Of a stretch of 64,000 bases of DNA, positions 36,560 to 45,622 are shown piece after piece; within the stretch, counting starts at the first letter, position 1, and each line of letters opens with the position of its first letter. The notes beneath the pieces are model-generated. The model searched no databases and was not told where the DNA came from. It was given only the letters and a program-made list of their open reading frames with translations. The position numbers and the translations under genes are program-made. The stretch comes from Methylobacter tundripaludum. GTDB taxonomy: Bacteria > Pseudomonadota > Gammaproteobacteria > Methylococcales > Methylomonadaceae. Location of the stretch: positions 61,978-125,977 of the forward strand of contig NZ_PTIY01000012.1 in the NCBI RefSeq assembly GCF_002934365.1, given 5' to 3'.

Positions 36560-36907
36560 ATGACAACGAATCACCTGTTTCCAGATTATTCCAGGGTTGA
36601 TTTACCACCGCAAACAACGCAACAACCGGATGTTCAAGGTAACAAGCGCAAAATAGAAATCGATGGTGAACGCGTTCGTAATGGTTTGGCGCAACTCGTT
36701 TTAACACTGGTTAAACTGCTGCACGAACTGTTGGAACGCCAAGCTATTAAGCGTATGGATTCGGGTTCGCTCAGCGATGAAGAAATTGAGCGCTTAGGTT
36801 TGACGTTAATGCGGCAAGCCGAGGAACTGGAACATTTACGAGAGGTTTTTGATCTTAAAGACGATGATTTGAATTTTAACTTAGGCCCATTAGGCCGATT
36901 ACTATAA
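36560..36907 (+). CDS. gvpK: Gas vesicle protein GvpK
   Basis: GvpK is a small assembly protein. The 115 residues match the family at IDGERVRNGLAQLVLTLVKLLHELLERQAIKRMDSGSL and EIERLGLTLMRQAEELEHLREVFDL, ending DLNFNLGPLGRLL. GGCAGGGAG upstream supports the ATG at 36560 over the GTG at 36542. A degraded echo of its last 30 bases occurs at 37304–37333, between the next two genes. Confidence 0.94.
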   Translation: MTTNHLFPDYSRVDLPPQTTQQPDVQGNKRKIEIDGERVRNGLAQLVLTLVKLLHELLERQAIKRMDSGSLSDEEIERLGLTLMRQAEELEHLREVFDLKDDDLNFNLGPLGRLL

Positions 36908-36918
36908 GGACGAGTGTG

Positions 36919-37197
36919 ATGAACAATCCTGTGAAGCATAACAATACTATCGACATAAATGCAGCAACGCGTGGATTGCTACTGCGTATGGGCAATACTT
37001 GGTTTGAACAAGATGAACTATGGCAAGCGGTAGATGTGTATCTAAAAATTATTGAGGAATATCCTGACAGCGAGGAAAGTGAAGCTGCTCAATCCAGTTT
37101 GATGAGCATTTCCCGGGGTTACGAACAGGATGGCTTGTTACGGCTGTCGCTGAATGTACTTGAACGAATTGAGCAAGCGATGACGACGACCGTATAG
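36919..37197 (+). CDS. TPR-like small gas vesicle gene (GvpX position)
   Basis: This 92-residue helical protein contains about two TPR-like repeats (LLLRMGNTWFEQDELWQAVDVYLKIIEEYPDSEES and AAQSSLMSISRGYEQDGLLRLSLNVLERI). AAGGACGA lies before the ATG at 36919. A scaffold role in shell assembly is plausible. It fits the gvpX slot of Serratia sp. ATCC 39006 from memory, not from a recognised domain. Confidence 0.75.
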   Translation: MNNPVKHNNTIDINAATRGLLLRMGNTWFEQDELWQAVDVYLKIIEEYPDSEESEAAQSSLMSISRGYEQDGLLRLSLNVLERIEQAMTTTV

Positions 37198-37340
37198 CTA
37201 GCGTACTGTTTTAGTTGACCACTACAGTTCCTGCGTTGCGTGACGCCGAGCGTTACTGACGGTATCCCCACGCCAAAGCGTGAGAATGATGAAAATGTGG
37301 CTTTGAGGCCTTTAGGTCGACTACTGTAAGGATTTACACC
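37198..37340. repeat. Mosaic spacer: IS end, REP and gvpK-tail echo
   Basis: This gap holds three pieces. TGTTTTAGTTGACCACTACA (37207–37226) matches the terminal sequence of the IS3-family element at 63906–63925 in 19 of 20 bases, inverted. TCCCCACGCCAAAGCGTGAG (37265–37284) is a REP like that at 22946. TGAGGCCTTTAGGTCGACTA plus CTGTAAGGA (37304–37332) matches the gvpK end (36880–36910) in roughly 24 of 30 bases. Confidence 0.65.
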
Positions 37341-37673
37341 ATGAGCGATAACAAAAGATTAACCCACTCAACCAATTCGACTACCGTAGCCGATTTGTTA
37401 GAACGATTGCTGGACAAAGGTATCGTCATCAGTGGCGATATTCGAATCAGGCTGGTTGAAGTAGAATTGTTGACATTGGAAATTCGCCTGCTTATTTGTT
37501 CGGTAGATAAAGCGGTAGAAATGGGGTTAGACTGGTGGAGCGGTAATCCTGCGTTTGATTCCAGAGCCAGGATAGCATCATCTTTACCCGCGACAGAGTT
37601 AGAAGAACGTCTACAGCGTCTGGAAGCTCGTTTGGAAGCTATGCCGACCGTTATCGAAGAAACACACACATAA
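37341..37673 (+). CDS. GvpJ-like member of the GvpA family (A3)
   Basis: This 110-residue protein has the GvpA-type core TTVADLLERLLDKGIVISGDIRIRLVEVELLTLEIRLLICSVDKAVEMGLDWW followed by a charged helical tail (LPATELEERLQRLEARLEAM). The tail and the DWW motif are typical of GvpJ, a minor shell protein thought to shape the conical ends. Start and ribosome binding site (AAGGATTTACACC) are clear. Confidence 0.9.
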   Translation: MSDNKRLTHSTNSTTVADLLERLLDKGIVISGDIRIRLVEVELLTLEIRLLICSVDKAVEMGLDWWSGNPAFDSRARIASSLPATELEERLQRLEARLEAMPTVIEETHT

Positions 37674-37686
37674 GGATTGCCTTTTC

Positions 37687-38271
37687 ATGCGTGCACTGAT
37701 TCATTTTCCCATTATTCACAGCGCTAAGGATTTAGGATCACTGGGCGGAACGGTAAGCAATTTGCTGACTGAGGAACAAGCACACGAGCATCTTGCCGCC
37801 ATTGAACATTTCTGGACAATGATCGCAACAACGATTGAAGGTTTAGGACTGGATTATACCAAGTTGAAAATCTATCAAGATGGTTTGCCTGTTTGCGGAA
37901 AAGAAAATGAAATAGTTGCGGATGTCGCTAAGTCGGGTAGTCAGAATTATACGTTATTACTCGCTTTACAGCATAAAGGGGCTATGTTGGTGGGAACTGA
38001 ATCCCCCGAATTGTTATTACAAGAACATGCCTTAATGACGCAATTGTTACAGTCTACGGAGCGAACCGAATCTTCTTTGGAAACAGCGCAAGCATTATTG
38101 GATCAGCGAGATGATTATATTGCTCAACGTATTAATGAAACGTTGCAAGACGACGAATTAGCGATACTTTTTTTGGGACTAATGCACAACATTGAAACGA
38201 AGTTACCCAAAGACATCGTTCTCATTCAACCATTGGGGAAACCCGGTGGCATCCAGGCAAGGAGAGAATAG
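37687..38271 (+). CDS. Unknown gas vesicle protein (GvpY position)
   Basis: This 194-residue, mainly acidic and helical protein starts MRALIHFPIIHSAKDLGSLGG and includes a segment YTLLLALQHKGAMLVGTESPELLLQEHALM. AAGGATTGCCTTTTC precedes the ATG. I recognise no family. It is the last gene before a 278-bp gap and fits the gvpY slot of the Serratia order as I recall it. Confidence 0.7.
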   Translation: MRALIHFPIIHSAKDLGSLGGTVSNLLTEEQAHEHLAAIEHFWTMIATTIEGLGLDYTKLKIYQDGLPVCGKENEIVADVAKSGSQNYTLLLALQHKGAMLVGTESPELLLQEHALMTQLLQSTERTESSLETAQALLDQRDDYIAQRINETLQDDELAILFLGLMHNIETKLPKDIVLIQPLGKPGGIQARRE

Positions 38272-38549
38272 CTGCCAGAATACTTAACATATCATACATA
38301 TAGAATATTTATGGTTTCGGATGGTTTTGCTGACATCATAGCAGCTTCTTTTTTTGGTGTTTCAAGCTAAGTATTTGGCCCCCAGTTTAATACATTAAGA
38401 AGTCGGGCAATGTTTTCTCTGCCCTCTGTTTTAACGTAGGTGTTATTCTACGCGTCCATTGCAAGCGGTAACCATTACTAGCAATAGAGCCTAATGACGT
38501 AAGTAATTCAGCACTTAACCATCACATCTTGAACAAATGGATTTATTAA
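38272..38549 (+). promoter_or_regulatory. 278-bp gap before the activator gene, weak terminator
   Basis: GCTG (38329) and CAGC (38342) form a short stem followed by TTCTTTTTTT, a weak terminator candidate at 38329–38353. A separate promoter for the regulatory/assembly block must be somewhere beyond it; I see no GG-N10-GC site and no clear sigma-70 boxes. GGGCA–TGCCC (38405–38425) is another small hairpin. Confidence 0.35.
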
Positions 38550-39971
38550 ATGAAAAGCATTGATCCTGGCTATGTTTTGATAATTGATGACGACAAAGAT
38601 ATTTGTGATCTGCTGTCGCATCTCCTAGAAAAAGCCGGCTATGAAACCCAACAAGGTTACGACGGCGACATGGCGATAAAATTATTGTCTCAACGTGAAC
38701 CTGATGTGCTGCTACTCGACAGCATTATCCCTAAACACAGCGGTATGGCAGTATTAGCCAATACCCATGCGCTGTACCCGCAACTCCCCGTTATCATTAT
38801 TACCGGCAATGTTGGCATCCTCAGTGCCGTTTGTGCTATTAAAGCAGGCGCCTGGGATTACATTCCCAAACCGTTCGACAACAATCGAGTATTAGAGCTG
38901 GTGAACCGCGCTATGCAAACGCGCGGCGGTAAACACCATTCAAATTGCAAAGCCAGCAGAAATACTAAAAACCGTATCGCTGCCATGATGGGTAATAGCC
39001 CAAATATTCAATCTGTTGTCAGAGATGTTATTAACGTGGCACACACGGACTTTTCAGTTATTATTCAAGGCGAAACTGGAACAGGCAAGGAACTGATCGC
39101 AAAAAACATTCACTTAGCCAGCCAACGCGCGACTGGCGTTTTTATTCCCATCGATTGTGGCGCTATACCGGATTCGCTGATCGAAAACGAATTATTCGGC
39201 CATGAAAAAGGCTCATACACGGGTGCGGATCGCGTACAAGCGGGCAAGTTTGAAGCTGCTGACGGCGGTACGTTATTCCTGGACGAAATCGCCAACATGT
39301 CATTATCCGCACAATCCAAATTATTGCGCGTACTACAAGAACGCGTTGTTTATCGTATTGGCGCGACTAATCCCATTCCGGTCAATGTGCGCGTACTTGC
39401 CGCCAGCAATGAAGGATTACTGGACGCTGTGGTTAAAGGGAAATTTCGTGAGGATTTATATTACCGCTTGAATGAATATACCATTTGTATCCCACCGTTA
39501 CGCAGCCGTCATGAGGATATTCTATTTTTAGCCGATCGCTTTATGACAGAAACCTGCATTGAGTTAGACAAAACACCGCTCGATTTTTCTGTTGCCGCTA
39601 AAGACATGCTTCTACGCTATCAGTGGCCGGGTAACGTGCGCGAATTACGCGCTGTTATTCGTCGTGCTGTTTTAGTATCCGAAAAAGAGATTGCTGCTGA
39701 TGCCTTGGCTTTGGTTATAAATGGGATAGAACTGTCACAGCCGACAAAAGAACATCATCTAAACACTGTGTGGCATTTTTGTCTCGAAGGGTCGTCCCTC
39801 AAAGAGATCACCCAGTTAAACATTGATCAAATAGAACGTATTATTATTAAAGACACCCTGAAAAAAACAGGCAACAACAAGGCGGAAGCGGCGCGGCGTT
39901 TGAATATTGACTACAAAACGCTGCATTCTAAACTCAAAAAAATCAATGCAGCCGAGGTAAACAAATCATGA
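38550..39971 (+). CDS. Sigma-54-dependent NtrC-type response regulator (GvrA-like)
   Basis: This 473-residue regulator likely drives the gvpA promoter. The receiver (residues 8–120) has acidic DDD at its start, phosphoacceptor D57 in VLLLDSIIP and conserved Lys in YIPKPF. The AAA+ domain has Walker A GETGTGKE (174–181), sigma-54 contact loop GSYTGA (221–226, a variant of GAFTGA) and Walker B GGTLFLDEIANM. A Fis-type helix-turn-helix (NNKAEAARRLNIDYKTLHSKLKK) ends it. It overlaps the Hsp20-like gene (ATGA). Serratia calls the equivalent GvrA (from memory). Confidence 0.93.
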   Translation: MKSIDPGYVLIIDDDKDICDLLSHLLEKAGYETQQGYDGDMAIKLLSQREPDVLLLDSIIPKHSGMAVLANTHALYPQLPVIIITGNVGILSAVCAIKAGAWDYIPKPFDNNRVLELVNRAMQTRGGKHHSNCKASRNTKNRIAAMMGNSPNIQSVVRDVINVAHTDFSVIIQGETGTGKELIAKNIHLASQRATGVFIPIDCGAIPDSLIENELFGHEKGSYTGADRVQAGKFEAADGGTLFLDEIANMSLSAQSKLLRVLQERVVYRIGATNPIPVNVRVLAASNEGLLDAVVKGKFREDLYYRLNEYTICIPPLRSRHEDILFLADRFMTETCIELDKTPLDFSVAAKDMLLRYQWPGNVRELRAVIRRAVLVSEKEIAADALALVINGIELSQPTKEHHLNTVWHFCLEGSSLKEITQLNIDQIERIIIKDTLKKTGNNKAEAARRLNIDYKTLHSKLKKINAAEVNKS

Positions 39972-40471
39972 GTAACAAAAAAGGTAACGTGGCGGGCAAT
40001 GTCGAAGGCATTTTACGCGGCTTAGGCGAGTTGGTGGAAAAATTGGCGGAAACCGGCGAACAAATAAAGCGTAGCGGTGCGTTCGATATCGACACGAGCA
40101 GCGGCAAAAGTGCTAAGGCGGTTTACGGTTTTTCCGTAAAAATGGGTTTGGATGAGAACCAGGAAACGCGCGTAGAGCCGTTCGGCAATGTACGCCGAGA
40201 TGAGCAAACCGGCGAAACCACAGTGCAGGAAGTGTCTGAACCGCTGGTCGATGTCATCGAAGAAAGCGATCATGTTTTGGTATTGGCGGAAATGCCGGGG
40301 GTTGCCGATGAGGATGTGCACTTAGACTTGAACGGCGACATCCTGATGCTTCACGCTGAAAGAGGCAGCAAGAAATATCATAAAGAAATCGTGTTACCGC
40401 GTTCGTTTGATAGCATGGCTATTGAACGATCTTGCCGTAACGGCATTTTGGAAGTCAAACTAAGAAAGTGA
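39968..40471 (+). CDS. Hsp20-like gas vesicle protein (GvpH-like)
   Basis: This 167-residue protein has an N-terminal half of low complexity and a C-terminal alpha-crystallin-like fold: EPLVDVIEESDHVLVLAEMPGVADEDVHLDLNGDILMLHAE and IERSCRNGILEVKLRK. The same combination defines GvpH of haloarchaea and of Serratia. It may act as a small chaperone for shell proteins. It is coupled to the activator gene and followed closely by the CDC48-like gene. Confidence 0.88.
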   Translation: MSNKKGNVAGNVEGILRGLGELVEKLAETGEQIKRSGAFDIDTSSGKSAKAVYGFSVKMGLDENQETRVEPFGNVRRDEQTGETTVQEVSEPLVDVIEESDHVLVLAEMPGVADEDVHLDLNGDILMLHAERGSKKYHKEIVLPRSFDSMAIERSCRNGILEVKLRK

Positions 40472-40478
40472 GGCGTTG

Positions 40479-42656
40479 ATGTCTGAAGAACTCAAGCTCA
40501 AAGTAGTTGAAGCCTTGCCCAAAGATATTGGGCGAGGTTACGCCCGTTTAGACCCCGCCGATATGGCTAAATTGAATTTGGCTGTTGGCGACATCGTGCA
40601 GGTAAACAGCAAAAAAGGCAGGGGGATTGCCAAGTTGATGCCGACTTATCCCGATATGCGCGATAAAGGCATTGTGCAATTGGACGGCTTGACACGGCGC
40701 AATGCAGGGTTGAGCATAGATGAAAAAGCGCAGATCGAACCTGTCTCATGCAAACACGCTACGCGCATCGTCCTTATTCCCACTACGATTACGCCTAATC
40801 AGCGTGATTTGGCTTACATCGGCAGTCTACTCGACGGCTTGCCCGTGCAGAGAGGCGATCTGTTACGCGCACATCTGTTTGGCAGCCGTTCTGCCGATTT
40901 CAAAGTCGACAGCACCGCGCCCGCAGGTGCAGTGCTGATCAATCCGACTACTACACTGGTAATCGGCAAGTCAGACGAGGCTAAAAATACGGGCTACAGC
41001 GCACAGCGTTTATCTTATGAAGATGTAGGGGGCCTTAAAGGTCAAGTGCGGCGCATTCGGGAAATGATCGAGCTGCCGTTACGTTATCCCGAAGTCTTTG
41101 AACGTTTAGGTATAGACGCTCCCAAAGGTGTGTTACTTACTGGCCCTCCGGGATGTGGCAAAACCCTAATTGCCCGTATTATTGCGCAAGAAACCGATGC
41201 ACAGTTTTTCACCATTAGCGGCCCGGAGATCGTACATAAGTTTTACGGTGAAAGCGAAGCCCATTTACGCAAAATTTTCGAGGAAGCAGGACGCAAAGGG
41301 CCCAGCATCATTTTTCTGGATGAAATTGATTCTATTGCACCGCGCCGCGACAAGGTAGTCGGTGATGTGGAAAAGCGTATCGTTGCGCAATTGCTCGCAT
41401 TAATGGATGGGCTTAAGAGCCGGGGCAAAGTTATCGTCATCGCCGCAACCAATTTACCCAATGCAATTGATCCCGCGTTGCGTCGTCCAGGGCGCTTTGA
41501 CCGGGAAATTACCATTCCCATTCCAGACCGCGAAGGTCGCCGCGAGATTATCGAAATTCACAGCACAGGAATGCCGCTCAATGCCGATGTTGACTTGAAC
41601 GTAGTTGCCGATGTCACCCACGGTTTTGTCGGTGCCGATTTGGAAGCCTTATGCCGCGAAGCCGCGATGAGCGCTTTACGTCGTTTACTGCCTGAAATTG
41701 ATTTCAGTGCCGCGGAATTACCTTATGACCGTCTGGCGGCGTTGACGGTAACGATGGATGATTTTCGTGCCGCTTTGTGTGAAGTATCACCGTCAGCGAT
41801 TCGTGAGCTATTTGTCGATATTCCCGATGTGCGCTGGGAAGATGTCGGCGGTTTGGATGATGTGCGCCGCCGCTTGATAGAGTCCGTGGAATGGCCGATC
41901 AAATACCCCGACCTCTATCTGCAAGCGGGCGTGAAACCGCCTAAAGGCTTGCTGTTAGCGGGCCCGCCCGGCGTAGGGAAGACGCTGATTGCTAAAGCCG
42001 TCGCTAATGAAAGCGGTGTTAACGTCATTTCAGTCAAAGGGCCGGCACTGATGTCGCGCTATGTCGGTGATTCTGAACAGGGGGTGCGAGAACTGTTTCA
42101 CAAAGCCCGTCAGGCTTCACCGTGCATTATTTTTCTCGATGAAGTCGATTCTGTCGTCCCCGCTCGTGGTGAAGGCGCGACCGATTCACATGTTGCTGAA
42201 CGGGTGTTGAGCCAATTTTTATCTGAAATGGATGGCTTGGAAGAACTCAAAGGCGTTTTCGTTATGGGCGCGACTAATCGTGCGGATTTGATCGATCCTG
42301 CGATGCTGCGTCCGGGACGCTTTGATGACATCATCGAACTGGGCCTGCCCGATGAGGATGCGAGGCGGCAAATTCTGGCGGTGCATTTGCGTAATAAGCC
42401 TTTAGCCACGAATATTTGTGCCGAAGATTTAGCCGCGCGTTGTCACGATGCCAGTGGTGCCGAATTGGCGGCAGTGTGTAACCGCGCAGCGCTAGCGGCA
42501 CTGCGCCGCGCAGTGCAACAAAGCAAAGAGGCTGTCCTGAGCCAGTCGACGGGCGATGAGGAGCCAGTAAAATTGACTGTACGCATTGAACAGCACGATT
42601 TTGACGAAGTGATTGCAGAAATGTTTGGCGATAAGGGGAATAACAGTGATCACTGA
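40479..42656 (+). CDS. CDC48/p97-like double AAA ATPase of the gas vesicle operon (GvpZ position)
   Basis: This 725-residue protein has an N-terminal double-psi barrel (VVEALPKDIGRGYARLDPADMAKLNLAVGDIVQV…) and two AAA modules. D1 has GPPGCGKT, IIFLDEIDS and RRPGRFDRE; D2 has GPPGVGKT, IIFLDEVDS, ATNRADLIDPAMLRPGRFD. Both Walker B glutamates and both arginine fingers are present, so it should be an active unfoldase like archaeal VAT. Such proteins are uncommon in bacteria. The ATG at 40479 is preferred to TTG at 40476. It is bracketed by the Hsp20-like gene and gvpF genes, which suggests a quality-control or disassembly role; this is inference. Confidence 0.9.
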   Translation: MSEELKLKVVEALPKDIGRGYARLDPADMAKLNLAVGDIVQVNSKKGRGIAKLMPTYPDMRDKGIVQLDGLTRRNAGLSIDEKAQIEPVSCKHATRIVLIPTTITPNQRDLAYIGSLLDGLPVQRGDLLRAHLFGSRSADFKVDSTAPAGAVLINPTTTLVIGKSDEAKNTGYSAQRLSYEDVGGLKGQVRRIREMIELPLRYPEVFERLGIDAPKGVLLTGPPGCGKTLIARIIAQETDAQFFTISGPEIVHKFYGESEAHLRKIFEEAGRKGPSIIFLDEIDSIAPRRDKVVGDVEKRIVAQLLALMDGLKSRGKVIVIAATNLPNAIDPALRRPGRFDREITIPIPDREGRREIIEIHSTGMPLNADVDLNVVADVTHGFVGADLEALCREAAMSALRRLLPEIDFSAAELPYDRLAALTVTMDDFRAALCEVSPSAIRELFVDIPDVRWEDVGGLDDVRRRLIESVEWPIKYPDLYLQAGVKPPKGLLLAGPPGVGKTLIAKAVANESGVNVISVKGPALMSRYVGDSEQGVRELFHKARQASPCIIFLDEVDSVVPARGEGATDSHVAERVLSQFLSEMDGLEELKGVFVMGATNRADLIDPAMLRPGRFDDIIELGLPDEDARRQILAVHLRNKPLATNICAEDLAARCHDASGAELAAVCNRAALAALRRAVQQSKEAVLSQSTGDEEPVKLTVRIEQHDFDEVIAEMFGDKGNNSDH

Positions 42657-43428
42657 TGCGCAGACCACTCAAGCCATTTATCTGTATGGTTTTACTTTGC
42701 CAAATTCAGTCGCACCGCCGATTTTGGGAGTCGATAATCAGCACCCGATTGGCACACATCAATGCGCTGGGTTGAATGCGGTGATCAGTTCGGTGCCGCT
42801 GTCTGATTTTACCGGTGAAATCGGTGAAACCAATGTACAGAATGTCGCATGGCTAACGCCGCGCGCCTGTAGGCATGCTCTAGTTGCAGACAGATTAATG
42901 GTTCAAGGTCCGGTCTATCCTTTACCATTTGGTACGCTGTTTTCCAGTTTGATCGCATTGGAGCAGGAAATGCAATGCCGCTCTGTAGAAGTGTTAGATG
43001 TGTTGCGGCACATAACAGGCTGCCAAGAATGGTCACTGGAAGCAACACTGGACCGTAAACAGGCGGTTGATTCTTTATTCGCCGAAGGTCTGCACTCCGG
43101 CCGCTTTTGTTTGCCTGAAGCCGCGGGCCGCCGTCATCTGGAAGAACAGAAATTACGCCGCACCTTAGCCACTGAGTTGAACGACTGGCTGGCACAATGC
43201 TTGACCTCGCTGCAAGATGAATTGCATCCCTTGATGCGTGATTTTCGCTCACGGCGGCTGTTGGATGATAAAGTTTTGCATTGGGCGTATCTCCTCTCTG
43301 AGGAGAAGGTCGCCGCGTTTCAGCAGCAAGTCACTAACATTGCCGACCGCTATGAAACCTACGGTTTTAGTTTTCGAGTGACAGGCCCGTGGGCAGCCTA
43401 TAGTTTTTGCCAACTTGTTGCGTCATGA
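42646..43428 (+). CDS. GvpF/L-family protein (second copy)
   Basis: This 260-residue protein shows the family start AIYLYGFTLP, LPFGTLFSSLIALEQEM, and the end FSFRVTGPWAAYSF. Starting at GTG 42646 (AAGGGGAATAACA upstream) it overlaps the CDC48-like gene by 11 bases. The frame is open further upstream, but the family start YLYG supports this choice. It corresponds to gvpF2 of the Serratia order. Confidence 0.9.
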   Translation: MITDAQTTQAIYLYGFTLPNSVAPPILGVDNQHPIGTHQCAGLNAVISSVPLSDFTGEIGETNVQNVAWLTPRACRHALVADRLMVQGPVYPLPFGTLFSSLIALEQEMQCRSVEVLDVLRHITGCQEWSLEATLDRKQAVDSLFAEGLHSGRFCLPEAAGRRHLEEQKLRRTLATELNDWLAQCLTSLQDELHPLMRDFRSRRLLDDKVLHWAYLLSEEKVAAFQQQVTNIADRYETYGFSFRVTGPWAAYSFCQLVAS

Positions 43429-44138
43429 GCCCCCTTCGACCAAGCTCAGGGCAGGCCACTTCGACAAGCTCAGGACAGGCTTCGACTACGCCCAGGAGCG
43501 CCTTGTTACTGTATGGGATTGTTGCCGAAGATGCACCGCTGGCAGCCGAACACGGGATGCAGTTGATTAAAGCAGCGAAGTTAGCTGCTATAGTCAAATC
43601 TGGCGAACCGGAAATCAGTCACGAGTCGGCTGTAGTGCTGGCTTTTGGCGAACAGGTAATGCGCATTCATCAACAAACCGCGCTCATTCCTATGCGCTAT
43701 GGCAGTGTGTTAGCAGACGAATACGCGGTAACACAGCATTTACTCAACCATGAGGAGGGTTACCGAACACGATTAGCAATGCTTGCGAATTGTGAAGAAA
43801 TGGGTATACGGCTACCGTTGGATTCGGCTTCGGATAATGCCGTTACCATGCCGCAAGTTAGCGGTCATGACTATTTGCTGGGGCGGAAACGCGCTTATGC
43901 TGTCCCCGAACATGTCGAACAGCAAGCTACCCTGCTGAACAATGCGTTGACAGGACTGTATCGACAACACTGCGCGGAAATCAGTGTTTTTAATGGACAG
44001 CGTACTTACCTGTTGAGCTATTTAGTGCCTCGCACCGAATTACAGGCATTTCGCGACAAGTTAAATGCCCTGGCCGACAGCATAACAGATATAGGGTTCA
44101 TCAGCGGGCCTTGGCCTCCCTATAACTTCGCCAGCTAA
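43425..44138 (+). CDS. GvpF/L-family protein (third copy) with REP-encoded N-terminus
   Basis: The canonical family begins ALLLYGIVAED here at about residue 27. The stretch from the ATG at 43425 to there (SPLRPSSGQATSTSSGQAST) is encoded by REP units (43430–43500) and has no counterpart in other family members. The rest shows MRYGSVLADEYAVTQHL and DIGFISGPWPPYNFAS, which are family marks. The ATG overlaps the stop of the preceding gene (ATGA), so the extended product is the one expected. It corresponds to gvpF3. Confidence 0.88.
   Translation: MSPLRPSSGQATSTSSGQASTTPRSALLLYGIVAEDAPLAAEHGMQLIKAAKLAAIVKSGEPEISHESAVVLAFGEQVMRIHQQTALIPMRYGSVLADEYAVTQHLLNHEEGYRTRLAMLANCEEMGIRLPLDSASDNAVTMPQVSGHDYLLGRKRAYAVPEHVEQQATLLNNALTGLYRQHCAEISVFNGQRTYLLSYLVPRTELQAFRDKLNALADSITDIGFISGPWPPYNFAS
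43430..43500 (+). repeat. Three REP half-units at the start of the third gvpF
   Basis: CCTTCGACCAAGCTCAGGGC, CACTTCGACAAGCTCAGGAC and GGCTTCGACTACGCCCAGGA follow one another without a stop codon in the gvpF frame. Confidence 0.85.
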
Positions 44139-44157
44139 CTGATTAACAACAGCCTAT

Positions 44158-45618
44158 ATGCCAGATAATCCATTTAAAAAAAAGTCCAAAAATCACTTTG
44201 AACTGCTGTATAACATGTTATTGGATGCTATTCCTTCTTCCGTACTAATGGTGGATGAAAAACTACATGTAGTTTCAGTCAACCAGAATTTTTTACTGAA
44301 AAGCCAGCGTAGCAACGCGAATACGGTTGGCCGCCCTTTATCGGAAGTCTTTCCGACCGTCATATTAGAAAATACGGGTCTTGAAGAACGCATACGCAAT
44401 GTATTTCGTAGCGGATCACCTGTCAATGGTCAGAAAATGACCTATCGCGCTCCGGGCGTACCGATTCGAATTTACTACTACTCTATTTTACCGATTCCTA
44501 CTAACCAGATTATGCTGCTAATGGAGGATGTCACCGAACAAGTCCGTCTTTCTGAAGAAGTGCGTCGAGTTGAGCGACACCTCGCTTCAGTGGTAGAAAG
44601 CGCCAGCGATATAGTTCTTTCGACCGATATTGAGGGGCGCATATTAACGTGGAATTCGGCTGCGGAAAAGCTGTCGGGTTTAAGCTCGCATGAAGTTCAT
44701 GGACGATACTTTTTTGAATTCTGCGACACTACTCAAAAACAGCCAGTGCGACTGATCTTCATGCGCATGAAGAACAGTAATGAATCGCACACGACAGAAT
44801 TCCATTTATTAACGCCTAATAACGGCGGCAGCATATTGATTTCTTGGGTATTTTCACCGATGAAAGATGATTATGGTCAAACAGTAGGTACGGTGGTAGT
44901 CGGCCGCGATTTGGCTGAGCGGCGCAAGCTGGAACTGCAATTACGTCAATCGCAGAAGCTGACCGCATTGGGCGTCATGGCGGGCGGTATCGCCCATGAA
45001 ATTCGCAATCCGCTTGCCGTTTGCTCTTCGGCCGCGCAATTTTTGCTGGAAGACAATATCACCGCTGAATTCCACAAAGAATGCTCAAAAAAAATACAGG
45101 CTAACATTCAAAAAGCCTCGGCGATTATTGAGAACCTGCTACGCTTTGCCCGTTCTTCGCTCGATACCGAAATGGTAGAAGTCGAGCTGAACGCGGTACT
45201 GAAAGAAACCATTGATCTGGTCGCTAATCAAGCTAAAGTGCAGAAAATTCAGATTTTGTTGCCCATGCAAAAAAAGTACATCTTGGTGTCGGGCGTGTCG
45301 GGTTTATTGCAGCAGGTATTTATGAATATTTTTCTCAATGCCATTAATGCGATGCCCGAGGGCGGTGTGTTGCGCATTGTTGTCGACACCTTTGAAGACA
45401 GGGTAGTTGTGCGTATTTCCGACACGGGAATCGGCATTCCCTCAGGCGAGTTGGATAAAATCTTCGATCCGTTTCATACCTCCTCACCCGTAGGACAAGG
45501 AACAGGGCTGGGTTTGTCTATTTGCTATAGCATTATTCAGCAACATCTTGGCTCTATTCAAGCGGAGAGCCGCTACGGTGAAGGTGCTACTATTATCGTC
45601 ACCTTGCCGTTACTTTAA
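44158..45618 (+). CDS. PAS-domain sensor histidine kinase (GvrB-like)
   Basis: This 486-residue soluble kinase has two PAS domains (about residues 15–125 and 140–260), no membrane helix, a HisKA box GVMAGGIAHEIRNPLAV (about residue 280) and an HATPase domain with DTGIGIPSGELDKIFDPF and GTGLGLSICYSII. It is of the NtrB/AtoS sort that feeds NtrC-type activators, so the activator at 38550 is the likely target. Signal unknown; PAS domains often sense redox or oxygen, but no cofactor residue is evident. In Serratia the matching gene is gvrB as I recall. Confidence 0.9.
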   Translation: MPDNPFKKKSKNHFELLYNMLLDAIPSSVLMVDEKLHVVSVNQNFLLKSQRSNANTVGRPLSEVFPTVILENTGLEERIRNVFRSGSPVNGQKMTYRAPGVPIRIYYYSILPIPTNQIMLLMEDVTEQVRLSEEVRRVERHLASVVESASDIVLSTDIEGRILTWNSAAEKLSGLSSHEVHGRYFFEFCDTTQKQPVRLIFMRMKNSNESHTTEFHLLTPNNGGSILISWVFSPMKDDYGQTVGTVVVGRDLAERRKLELQLRQSQKLTALGVMAGGIAHEIRNPLAVCSSAAQFLLEDNITAEFHKECSKKIQANIQKASAIIENLLRFARSSLDTEMVEVELNAVLKETIDLVANQAKVQKIQILLPMQKKYILVSGVSGLLQQVFMNIFLNAINAMPEGGVLRIVVDTFEDRVVVRISDTGIGIPSGELDKIFDPFHTSSPVGQGTGLGLSICYSIIQQHLGSIQAESRYGEGATIIVTLPLL

Positions 45619-45622
45619 AACC

